64,000 bases of DNA from Nitratireductor alexandrii (GTDB lineage Bacteria; Pseudomonadota; Alphaproteobacteria; Rhizobiales; Rhizobiaceae). The notes under the pieces are model-generated. The model did not search any database. It was not told the origin of the DNA and saw nothing but the letters and a program-made list of their open reading frames with translations. This document shows, piece after piece, positions 18,325 to 27,000 of the stretch. The stretch covers positions 124,001-188,000 of the forward strand of contig NZ_RBVY01000001.1 in assembly GCF_004000215.1 (NCBI RefSeq), in the 5' to 3' direction. A program made the position numbers and the translations under genes. Numbering within the stretch: the first letter of the stretch is position 1; each line of letters starts with the position of its first letter.

Positions 18325-19227
18325 TCAGGCTTTTTTGCCATCGGCATAGGTGGCCAGTTTTGCGGCCTCGTCCAGAAGCGCCGCGACCAGCGGCACGTGC
18401 GGCTCGCGCCGTGTGGCGACCATGCCGACGATGTGGCTGGCGTCCGGCTCGACGATCGGAATCGCCCGGATCGGCTCGGAAAAGCCGAATGTCTCGGCCA
18501 GGTTGAGCGGCATGATCGAGGCCCATTTGCCGGTACGTATGTGGGAAAACAGCACGATCATCGAGTTCGATTCCAGCGTCGGCCGCGACACGGTGCCGGC
18601 CTCGGCCAGATGATGGTCGATGATGCGCCGGTTCTGCATGTCGGGGGTGAGCAGGCACAGCGGCAGTTCCGCGACCTCGGCCCAACTCACCTGGCTTCGA
18701 TCCGACAGCGCGTTGCCGACGGCGGTGATCAACTGATAGCGCTCCGAATAAAGCGGCACCGAAGTGACGTTGCCGAGCGGCTCGTTGTCGAGATAGGTGA
18801 TGCCGACATCGATGTCGAAATTGCCGAGCAGCGACAGCACCTCGATCGAGGTGCGCGACAGCACCGAGAAGCTGACGCCGGGATGGCGCTCGCGAAACGG
18901 CGTGGTGATGCGCGCCACCATGGCGAGCGCGGTCGGAATGGCGGCGATGCGGATGCGGCCCGACAGACCGTTGCGCGCCGCGCGCATCTCCTCGCGCATG
19001 GCGCGCGCGTCGCCGACGATGCGGCGCGCCCAGCCCAGAACCTGCTCGCCCTCGGCCGTCAGGCCCTGGAAGCGCGAGCCGCGCTTGACCAGCATCACGC
19101 CGAGCTGGTCCTCGAGCTGCTTGACGGCGGCCGACAGCGTCGGCTGGCTGATGCCGAGCGTCTCCGCCGCGCGGCCGAAATGCTGTTCGCGGGCGAGGGC
19201 GATGAAGAATTCGAGCTTGTCGATCAT
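18325..19227 (-). CDS. LysR-family transcriptional regulator, probably of the fds operon
   Basis: A 300-residue LysR protein. The N-terminal winged helix-turn-helix is clear (FFIALAREQHFGRAAETLGISQPTLSAAVKQLEDQLG), followed by a periplasmic-binding-like effector domain (about 90-295). Same-strand LysR genes next to fds operons are common in alphaproteobacteria, and the fdsG upstream region has a perfect LysR-type palindrome at 17324-17344. The likely job is formate- or molybdate-linked activation of fds; effector identity is inference. It ends 2 bases from the NYN gene end, convergent. Confidence 0.88.
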   Translation of the reverse strand: MIDKLEFFIALAREQHFGRAAETLGISQPTLSAAVKQLEDQLGVMLVKRGSRFQGLTAEGEQVLGWARRIVGDARAMREEMRAARNGLSGRIRIAAIPTALAMVARITTPFRERHPGVSFSVLSRTSIEVLSLLGNFDIDVGITYLDNEPLGNVTSVPLYSERYQLITAVGNALSDRSQVSWAEVAELPLCLLTPDMQNRRIIDHHLAEAGTVSRPTLESNSMIVLFSHIRTGKWASIMPLNLAETFGFSEPIRAIPIVEPDASHIVGMVATRREPHVPLVAALLDEAAKLATYADGKKA

Positions 19228-19284
19228 GACCGGACATTACCCCTCCCTACGCCGGCGCGCCACTCGCCGCGCCGGCCGGGGCGT

Positions 19285-19512
19285 TCAATCGCCGGGTTTC
19301 TTCTTGCCCGACAGCAGCGCGTAGATCGCCATCGAGTGGCCGTGGCCGAGCCCGAACTCGGCTTTCAGCCATGAGACGATCTGGCCCGCCTTCACTGCCG
19401 GCTTGAGCAGCGGCCCGTCCATCAGGCCCTTTTCTTCTGCCATCCGGTAAAAATCGTCGGGGCTCTTGCCGGTCTTTTTCTCGATCGTGTCGAGATAGGC
19501 CTGGAAGGACAT
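19285..19512 (-). CDS. DUF4287 domain-containing protein
   Basis: A 75-residue protein matching the short DUF4287 family: SFQAYLDTIEKKTGKSPDDFYRMA at the start, LKPAVKAGQIVSWLKAEFGLGHGHSMAIYALL in the middle and a lysine-rich end. Members are small, helical and of unknown biochemical role, often beside DUF1801 or VOC proteins. Here it follows two PhnB-like VOC genes on the same strand with 22 bases between, so the three probably form one transcript. Confidence 0.85.
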   Translation of the reverse strand: MSFQAYLDTIEKKTGKSPDDFYRMAEEKGLMDGPLLKPAVKAGQIVSWLKAEFGLGHGHSMAIYALLSGKKKPGD

Positions 19513-19534
19513 CGATATGGCTCCGTTTATCGGC

Positions 19535-20023
19535 TCAGCCCTTTGCCGCGGCTTCCAGCGCCGCCACGTCGAGCTTGACCATCCCCATCATGGCGGCGGC
19601 GACGCGCCCGGCGGCGTCCCGGTCGGGACCCTGCATGAGACGCGGCAGCGCCTCGGGGACGATCTGCCAGGCAAAGCCGTATTTGTCCTTGACCCAGCCG
19701 CATTGGACCGCGCGCCCGCCATCGGCGCACAGCCTGTCCCAATACGCGTCAACCTCCGCCTGATCGGCGCACAGCATCTGCAAGGAGACGCTGTCATTGG
19801 GCGTGGCGTCGGGGTGGGCGCCGCCGTTGAGGCACACGATGCGGTGGCCCTCGATGACGACTTCCGCCGTCAGGACCTGGCCTTCCTTCGTATAGGGTTC
19901 ACCGCCGCCGGGCGCCCTGGCGATCGCGCCGAGCTCGGCCCGGCGGAACACCGAGGCATAGAAGCGGGCGGCTTCCTCGGCCTGGCTCTCGAACCACAGC
20001 CAGGTGCTGATCCTGCTTTCCAT
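19535..20023 (-). CDS. PhnB-like VOC family protein
   Basis: A 162-residue protein with the PhnB/3-demethylubiquinone-methyltransferase-like VOC layout: STWLWFESQAEEAARFYASVF, GHRIVCLNGG, SVSLQMLCADQAEVDAYWDRL and CGWVKDKYGFAWQIVP, ending with the helical AMMGMVKLDVAALEAA. These proteins have a metal-site-like VOC fold, but most have no proven enzyme activity. The ATG at 20023 has GGGAG at good spacing; a longer start at 20050 is possible but lacks one. It is the middle gene of a three-gene minus-strand cluster. Confidence 0.82.
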   Translation of the reverse strand: MESRISTWLWFESQAEEAARFYASVFRRAELGAIARAPGGGEPYTKEGQVLTAEVVIEGHRIVCLNGGAHPDATPNDSVSLQMLCADQAEVDAYWDRLCADGGRAVQCGWVKDKYGFAWQIVPEALPRLMQGPDRDAAGRVAAAMMGMVKLDVAALEAAAKG

Positions 20024-20046
20024 GTCACTCTCCCATTTCCGTGCGT

Positions 20047-20457
20047 TCATGTCTGCGCGCAATTGATCATCCACGCCGTGCCGTAGCGGTCCTTCACCAT
20101 GCCGAACTTCTTTGCCCAGAAGGTGGGCGCGAACGGCATGGTCACCGTGCCGCCGTCGGCGAACGCGTCGAAGATCTTTTCGGCGCGCGCCTCGTCTTCG
20201 AGCTGGATCGAGATCGACACGCCCTGCTGCTCTGCAGGCCCGAATTCCGGCGGCGTATCCGCGCCCATCAACTCGCCCGCCTCGGTGACGAGGTGGGCGT
20301 TGAGGATCTTGTCCTGCCATGCGGCCGAGACCTCGCTGCCCGCCGGGGTCTCGGCATGGGTGAGCATGGCCTCGATCCGGCCGTCGAGCACCTTGGCGTA
20401 GAATTCGAAGGCCTCGCGGCAGCGGCCGTCGAAGGAAAGATAGGGAACGAATTTCAT
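20047..20457 (-). CDS. PhnB-like VOC family protein
   Basis: A 136-residue paralogue of the next gene: KFVPYLSFDGRCREAFEFYAKVL, a central ILNAHLVTEAGELMGAD, SISIQLEDEARAEKIFDAFADGG and KKFGMVKDRYGTAWMINC. The family is annotated as PhnB or glyoxalase-like; function is not established. It is the first gene of the cluster with the second VOC gene and the DUF4287 gene, separated by 23 and 22 bases. The 263-base gap upstream, shared with the divergent mrp gene, shows no clear operator. Confidence 0.83.
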   Translation of the reverse strand: MKFVPYLSFDGRCREAFEFYAKVLDGRIEAMLTHAETPAGSEVSAAWQDKILNAHLVTEAGELMGADTPPEFGPAEQQGVSISIQLEDEARAEKIFDAFADGGTVTMPFAPTFWAKKFGMVKDRYGTAWMINCAQT

Positions 20458-20720
20458 CGCAATGTCCTTTTCGATCGTGGTGGCGGGCCGGGCCCGGTCC
20501 TTGCGTGGAAGCCGCCCGGTGGCAGGCTTTCACGATGACGACGAACGGCACGAGTGCGTTTCGACAGCAGCGGCCGATTTTTTCTCCGGCGCATGGCGGC
20601 GTGGCCGAAGCGAGCCAGTCGGCGGATTTGTCGCTCTTGGCCGGGCCGGCGATCTGTCTTATTCCAGGGTCGACGAGTTCCGGCCCGCGATCTCAGACCC
20701 AAGCGAATGCGAGAGATGTC

Positions 20721-21875
20721 ATGAGCGTCACAAAACAAGCCGTCCTGGAAAAACTGCGCTCCATCAAGGGCCCCGATTTCGAGGGCGATATCGTTTCGCT
20801 GGGGCTGGTGTCGGAAATCTTCGTCGCCGACGGCAAGGTGTTTTTCTCCATTACGGTTCCCGCCGAGCGGGCCCAGCAACTCGAACCGTTGCGCGCCGCC
20901 GCCGAGCGTGCGGTCAAGGCGATGCAGGGGGTAAACGGGGCGGTGGTCGCGCTGACGGCCGAGCGCAAGGGCGGCGGCATGGAACGCGCGCCGGCGCCGC
21001 GCCCGGCCCCGCCCCCGCAGGCGCAACGCCCGGCCGCCGCGCCGCAGGGCGCACCCGCGGGACGCCAGCCCGGCAAGCGCGAGGTTCCAGGCATCGGCGC
21101 CATCATCGCGGTCGCCTCGGGCAAGGGCGGCGTCGGCAAATCGACCACGGCCGTCAACCTGGCGCTCGCCCTCAAGGCGGCCGGTAAGCGCGTCGGTCTG
21201 CTCGACGCCGACATTTACGGGCCGTCCATGCCCCGCCTGCTCGGCATTTCCGGCAAGCCGGAGACCGTCGACGGCAAGATCCTGAAGCCGATGGAGAAAT
21301 ACGGCCTCAAGGTGATGTCGATCGGCTTCCTGGTCGAGGAGGAGACGCCGATGATCTGGCGCGGTCCGATGGTGGTGTCGGCGCTGACCCAGATGCTGCG
21401 CGAGGTTGCCTGGGGCGAACTCGACATCCTGGTCGTCGACATGCCGCCCGGCACCGGCGACGCGCAGCTGACCATGGCCCAGCAGGTGCCGCTCGCCGGC
21501 GCCGTCATCGTGTCGACGCCGCAGGACTTGGCCCTGATCGACGCCCGCAAGGGGCTGAACATGTTCCGTCGGGTCGACGTTCCCGTGCTCGGCATCGTCG
21601 AGAACATGAGCTATTTCATCGCGCCCGACACCGGCAAGCGCTACGACATTTTCGGTCATGGCGGCGCCGAGGCCGAGGCCGGCCGGCTCGGCGTGCCTTT
21701 TCTCGGCGCCGTGCCGCTGGAAATGGCGATCCGCGAGACGTCGGATGCCGGCGCGCCGGTGGTGGCGAGCGAGCCGGACGGCCCCCACGCCGAAAAATAC
21801 CGCGCGATCGCCGAGGCCGTCCTGGCCGGCATGAGCGCCGAAACCCAGCCGGTTCCCGATATCGTCTACGAATAG
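20721..21875 (+). CDS. mrp: Mrp/NBP35-family iron-sulfur carrier ATPase
   Basis: A 384-residue protein with an N-terminal MIP18/DUF59 domain (about 1-80), an Ala/Pro/Gln-rich linker (about 90-125) and a deviant-Walker P-loop ATPase domain (SGKGGVGKSTTAVNLA, ILVVDMPPGTGDAQL). It should help load Fe-S clusters onto apo-proteins in the cytosol. The usual C-terminal CxxC, which bridges the cluster at the dimer interface, is replaced by PDTG in MSYFIAPDTGKRYDIFG, a form often seen in alphaproteobacterial members. The start at 20721 matches the family N-terminus (VTKQAVLEKLRSIKGPD). Confidence 0.92.
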   Translation: MSVTKQAVLEKLRSIKGPDFEGDIVSLGLVSEIFVADGKVFFSITVPAERAQQLEPLRAAAERAVKAMQGVNGAVVALTAERKGGGMERAPAPRPAPPPQAQRPAAAPQGAPAGRQPGKREVPGIGAIIAVASGKGGVGKSTTAVNLALALKAAGKRVGLLDADIYGPSMPRLLGISGKPETVDGKILKPMEKYGLKVMSIGFLVEEETPMIWRGPMVVSALTQMLREVAWGELDILVVDMPPGTGDAQLTMAQQVPLAGAVIVSTPQDLALIDARKGLNMFRRVDVPVLGIVENMSYFIAPDTGKRYDIFGHGGAEAEAGRLGVPFLGAVPLEMAIRETSDAGAPVVASEPDGPHAEKYRAIAEAVLAGMSAETQPVPDIVYE

Positions 21876-22116
21876 GCGACCGGTTCGCTTCGCGGCGCAA
21901 AGGGCCGGGCGGCAAGCGCTCGGGATATCCGCGGTGGAATCGTGCAATCGGATTTGCTAATCAAAACCCTGCGTTGTCCTTCGGGACACGTCGTGGGGCA
22001 CAGATGATTGTTTGTTTCTCGGGCAGGCCGGGCTTGGCGGCGCCTGTCGAACGCGGATTGAAGGGGGCGGGCGTGTCCGTCGTTTGCGTGCACGCGGCCG
22101 CGATCGGGGGGCGCGA

Positions 22117-23937
22117 GTGAGCAGCCGGCAGTTCACGCGGCAGGTGGCGACGATCGTGTCGATCGACGCGGCCGGATTCTCGCGCCTGATGGGCATGGAT
22201 GACGAGGCCGCCGTCGCCGCCTTCGAGAGCCATCGCGACATCATCCGCGACTGCTGCGCGAGCCATGGCGGGCGCATGTTCGGTCCCGCCGGCGACAGCA
22301 TGATGGCCGAATTCGGCGCCCCGGTCGACGCGCTCCTGGCCGCGATCGAGTTCCAGCGGCGCATCGCCAGTGCCAATCAGGAGGTGCCCGAGGCCGGGCG
22401 GATGGCGTTTCGCGCCGGGATCAATACCGGCCAGGTGATCGTCCGCGACGAAAGCCTTTATGGCGACGACGTCAACATCGCCGCGCGGCTGCAGGAAATC
22501 GCGCCGGAGGGCGGCGTGGTGGTGTCGGAGACGAGCTGGCACCATCTGCGCGGCGTGGCGGCCGTCCGCTTCGCCGATCTGGGCGTGCAGGAGTTTCACA
22601 ATATCCTGCTGCCGGTGCGCGCCTTCCGCGTCGACCGGCCCGACGCGGGCGCCGTGAACGAGACCGACCGAACGGTAGAGGCGCTGCCCGCCTCGGCGTT
22701 CTCCTTCTTCCGTGCCGACGGCAAGGGCGGCCCGCCGGCGATCGCGGTGCTGCCGTTCCGCATCGAGGGCGGCGCCCCCGAGATCGGCTACATGGCCGAG
22801 GGCATCGCCGAGGATATCGTCGTCGGCCTGTCGAACACGCGCTGGCTGCCGGTGATTTCGATGAATTCCAGCCTGCAGTTCAGGGACGAGGCGGTGTCGC
22901 CGGAGGCGGCCGGCCGCGCGCTCGGCGCCCGCTATGTCGTCACCGGGACGATCGCGCGCGCCGGCGACATGCTGCGGGTGCGCGTCGCGCTCGACGACGC
23001 CTCAACCAACCGCACCATCTGGTCGCGCCGGTTCGACCGCGAGCTTGCCGACATGTTCGCCATGCAGGCCGAGATCGGCAACGAGATCGTCGCTATGCTG
23101 GAAAAGGAGGTCGACCGCGTCGAGCAGGCGCGCACCTTCCGCATCCCCTGGGAGGGGCTGGAGAGCTGGCAGCTCGTGCGCCGCGGACGCTGGCACATGC
23201 AGCGCCGCACGCGCGAGGACACCGCGCTGGCGCTAGATTTTTTCGAAAAGGCGCATGAGCGCGACCGCAACGCCAGCACCGTGCTGAACGAGCTCGCCTG
23301 GTGGTATTTTTGGCGTTCCTGGCTGAATTTCGGCGATGGCGGCGAGTATCGCGAGGATCTGGCCCGGGTCGAGGACTATTCTCGCAAGGCGCTCTACATG
23401 GACAGCCAGGACGCGCGGCCGCACGCCCATCTCGGCATCGTCGACATCATGCTGGCGCGGCCGGCCTCCGCGCTCGAGCATTTGTCGGAGGCGCTGCGCA
23501 TCAATCCCAGCTTCGCCTTCGCGCGTTCGGCCATGGGCAGTGCGCATCTGCTTCTGGGCGAGCAGAAACGCGCGATCCCGCTTTTCCTCGACGCCGACCG
23601 GCTGAGCCCGTTCGACCTCTACCGGTTCCACAATCTCGGCGAGCTTGCCGCCGCTTATTGCTTCGACGAGGATTGGCGGGCGGCTGCGACCGCGGCCGAC
23701 CGCTCGCTGTCGCTGGCGCCGTCCTACTGGTATGCGCGCTTCCTGAAGATCGTGGCGCTGGGCGCGCTGGGCGAAGGCGCCGCCGCGGCGGCGGAACACG
23801 CGATCCTGTTTGCCCGCCACCCGCAATTTTCGACCACGCGCGTGGAATGGGTCCCCTACAGCCGGCCCGAGCTCAACCGGTTCCTGATTGCGACCTACGA
23901 GCGCGCTGTCGCGCAGTGCGAGCAAGAAGAGCGCTAG
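22117..23937 (+). CDS. Class III adenylate/guanylate cyclase with TolB-like and TPR regions
   Basis: A 606-residue protein. Residues ~8-170 are a class III cyclase domain: metal Asp17 (IVSIDAAGFSRLMG) and Asp60 (PAGDSMMAEF), with transition-state Asn120 and Arg124 in DDVNIAARLQ, so it should be catalytic. The lysine that normally picks adenine (K-T-x-GD) is Gly56 here, so ATP specificity is likely but not proven. Residues ~205-340 are a TolB/FlgO-like domain (IAVLPFRIEG, ARYVVTGTI), and ~370-590 hold TPR-like helices. There is no membrane helix or signal peptide. The GTG at 22117 is preceded by a G-rich ribosome site. Downstream are a CRP box, the P450-peroxidase fusion and a Crp-type regulator, suggesting it makes the second messenger for that set. 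Confidence 0.9.
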   Translation: MSSRQFTRQVATIVSIDAAGFSRLMGMDDEAAVAAFESHRDIIRDCCASHGGRMFGPAGDSMMAEFGAPVDALLAAIEFQRRIASANQEVPEAGRMAFRAGINTGQVIVRDESLYGDDVNIAARLQEIAPEGGVVVSETSWHHLRGVAAVRFADLGVQEFHNILLPVRAFRVDRPDAGAVNETDRTVEALPASAFSFFRADGKGGPPAIAVLPFRIEGGAPEIGYMAEGIAEDIVVGLSNTRWLPVISMNSSLQFRDEAVSPEAAGRALGARYVVTGTIARAGDMLRVRVALDDASTNRTIWSRRFDRELADMFAMQAEIGNEIVAMLEKEVDRVEQARTFRIPWEGLESWQLVRRGRWHMQRRTREDTALALDFFEKAHERDRNASTVLNELAWWYFWRSWLNFGDGGEYREDLARVEDYSRKALYMDSQDARPHAHLGIVDIMLARPASALEHLSEALRINPSFAFARSAMGSAHLLLGEQKRAIPLFLDADRLSPFDLYRFHNLGELAAAYCFDEDWRAAATAADRSLSLAPSYWYARFLKIVALGALGEGAAAAAEHAILFARHPQFSTTRVEWVPYSRPELNRFLIATYERAVAQCEQEER

Positions 23938-23949
23938 ACGGTCGGCTTA

Positions 23950-23965
23950 TGTGAAGCGTCTCACT
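23950..23965. promoter_or_regulatory. CRP-type binding site upstream of the P450-peroxidase fusion gene
   Basis: TGTGA (23950-23954), six bases, then TCACT (23961-23965). Nine of ten conserved positions match the CRP consensus TGTGA-N6-TCACA. It lies in the 85-base gap after the cyclase gene, 57 bases before the fusion start codon. The Crp-type protein encoded at 28255-28944 keeps the recognition-helix Arg and Glu that read TGTGA. Confidence 0.7.
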
Positions 23966-24022
23966 TACAAAGGGCGCGGCATCATCCCACTGCTAGGATC
24001 GCGGCCATATGCGGGAAACGGG

Positions 24023-27000
24023 ATGTTCCGGACAAAATATCATGACGGCGTGCGGGCGGCGCAGGCGGCGCAGCGTCCGGTAGGCGAGATGCCGCCCTTC
24101 GATCCCGAGCGCCTGCGCGGCACCGGGCCGATCGCGCGAGCGGTGTCGGCGTTTCTGGAAAATCCGCGACCGGCCGCCCGTTTCTTCCGGCGCTATTGGC
24201 CGATCCTGTCCTTGGGCAAGACCGTCATCCTGTTCAAGAACGCCGATGTGCGCGAGGTCCTGGAGCGCCAGGAGGATTTCGAAACCCCGTTCGGCCCGGA
24301 AATGACGGAAATGGCGGGCGGCGCCAATTTCGTCCTCGGCATGCAGGACGGCGCCGAATACCGGCGCGTCAAGTCCGCGCTGCTGTCGGCTTTTCCGCCG
24401 TCGGAGGTCGAAGCCGTCGTGCGCCCGATCGCGGCCCGCCACAGCGCCGAGGTCATGCGCGCCGCCGTGCCGGGCTTCGACGTTGTCGACCGGATGCTGA
24501 AAATCGTGCCGGTGCGGATCTGCCGCGACTATTTCGGCCTGGCGATCGAGGACGAGACCGCCTTTGCCGACTGGGCGATCGCGCTGTCGTCGCTGTTTTT
24601 CGCCGACCCGACCGGCAGCGCCGGCACGCGCGAGCTCGCCGTCGTGGCATCCGCGCGCATGCTGGAGACAATCGACCGCTCGCTGGCGCGCGTGCGGGCC
24701 GGCCACGGCCCGAGCGACACGCCGCTCGCCCGGCTGGTCGCCATGCGCGACGCGGACCCGGCCGCACTCAGCGAAGACGAAATCCGCTCGGTGATGATGG
24801 GCATGATTGCCGGGTTCACGCCGACCAATCTGCTTGCCTCCGGCAACGCGCTCGACGTCGTCTTGACGATGCCGGAGGCGCGCGCGGCGGTCGAGGCCGC
24901 GCTTGCGGCCGGCGACGACGCCGCGCTGACCCGGGCCATCGACGAGGCGATGCGCTTCAAGCCGATCAATCCCGGTCCGTTTCGCATCGTGCCGCGCGAC
25001 ACGGTGCTGGCCAAGGGCAGCCGGCGGCAAAGGACGCTCAAGGCGGGCACCACGGTCTGGCCCTGGACCGTGTCGGCGATGTTCGACGAGGACGATGTCA
25101 ACCAGCCGGACCGGTTCGATCCCGAGCGGCCGCAGCGCAATTCGCTGGTGTTCGGGCACGGCATTCACTGGTGCGTCGGCGCCGCGCTCGCCAGGGTCCA
25201 GATCGGCGAGGCGTTTCGCGCCCTGTTTTCCAGACCGGGCCTGCGCCGGGCAGCGGGCGCGCCGGGCCGGCTTGCGCGCCGCGGCGCCTTTCCCGAAAGG
25301 CTGTGCGTGGAGTTCGACGTCCCGGCCGAAGCGCGCCGTGTCGAGCATGCCTTCGTCACCATCGCCGTGCCGGTCGCCGGCACCGTCGCCCCCGCGCGGC
25401 TGCGCGCCATGGTCGACGCGCTCGGCAATCCGGCCGGCGGCGAGATCCGCGCCGCCCTCGACGGGACCGGCCTGGTGCATTTCGCCAGCCTGTCGGTGAT
25501 CGGCAAGGCCGATCAGGCCAGCGAGCGCCCGGACGAACCCAGCCACCTGGTGCTCGAATTTTCCGCCGACGGACCTGAGAAAGCCGCGATCGCGGCCGTG
25601 GCCGACAAAGCCGGTCCGTGGCTGCGGCCGATCTTCGAGGCCGCCGGCGCGCTCGACGAAAGGGCGGATTTCGCCGACCTGCTGCACCGGCATTGCCTGG
25701 CCGTCTCGCCGGCGCCGGGCGACGTGGCCGGGCTTTGCTTCACCGGCACGCCCGGCCATTCGGTACGCCGCATCCTGGCCGAGGAGGATCTCTCAACCGA
25801 GGTGAACGAGATCGTCTGCGCCCAGCCGGCCGGCCCGGGCGACAGCGCGCTCGACCGTCTCGACGCGGTGCGGCGGGCGCTGGCCGACAGGGGCGGCTAC
25901 GACTGGGCTTTCCGGGCCGCCCCCAGCGGCCTCGACGCGCCGGTCGGTAATGTGTGGGACATGGTGCGCAAGACCGTTCTGGCGCCGCGTCCGCTCGCCG
26001 CTGTCGCCGCCGCGTTCGTCATCGTGTCCGCCGGTATCCTGTTCTTCGCCTTCCAGGCGCCGTTCGACGGTTTTTTCCGGGGACTGTTCTCCATCCTTGC
26101 CGCGCTGGCTGTCGGTCTGATTGCCCTGTGCGCGCTGGTCGGCCTGCCGGCCGCGTTCGCCTATTGGCGCTTCCGCCGCCTGGAGCGGGAAACGCCGATC
26201 GAGGCCGGGCCGCTGCCGCGCGAGCGTTTCGAGCCGATCGTGGCGCGCGAGGATCACGGCGTGCAGAACCACCTCGCCGCGATCTCGGTGATGAAGCCAG
26301 GCCGCCTGCGCCGGCTCGCCCTGCGGCTCGCCTTCTTCACCATCCTGCAATTCGTGCGGCATGTGTTCGCGCCCGGGCGGCTCGCCGATATCGGCTCGAT
26401 CCACTACGCGCGCTGGGTGCTGCTGCCGGGCACAGACAAGCTGCTGTTCTTCAGCAATTACGGCGGCAGCTGGGGCAGCTATCTGGAGGACTTCATCACC
26501 AAGGCGGCGAAGGGGCTGACGGGGGTTTGGAGCAATACGGCCGGTTTCCCGAAGGCGAACAATCTGTTCTTCGACGGCGCGACCGACGGCGACCGCTTCA
26601 AGCTGTGGGCGCGGGCCCAGCAGATCCCGAGCCTGTTCTGGTATTCGGCCTATCCCACGCTCACCACCGGCGCGATCCGCCGCAACGGTGCGATAAGGCA
26701 CGGCCTGGCCAGCGCGCGCACCGACAGCGAGGCCGCGGCCTGGCTTGCCCTTTTCGGCTCCAAGCAGCGGGCCGCCGGCGGACTGGAGACCGAGGACATC
26801 CAGTCGATCCTGTTCGGCGGCATGGGGCGGCTTTCCGAAGCCCGCCTGGTGGCGCTGCGCATGCCCGCGCGCATGCCCGATGCGGCCAGGCGCGACTGGC
26901 TCGACCATCTTGTGCGCAACACCGCCTTCGGCGCCGCCGAGCCGACCGAGGCGGCGATGGTCAGCGCGTTTGCGCCCGGTGGTCTGGTCAAGCTCGGCCT

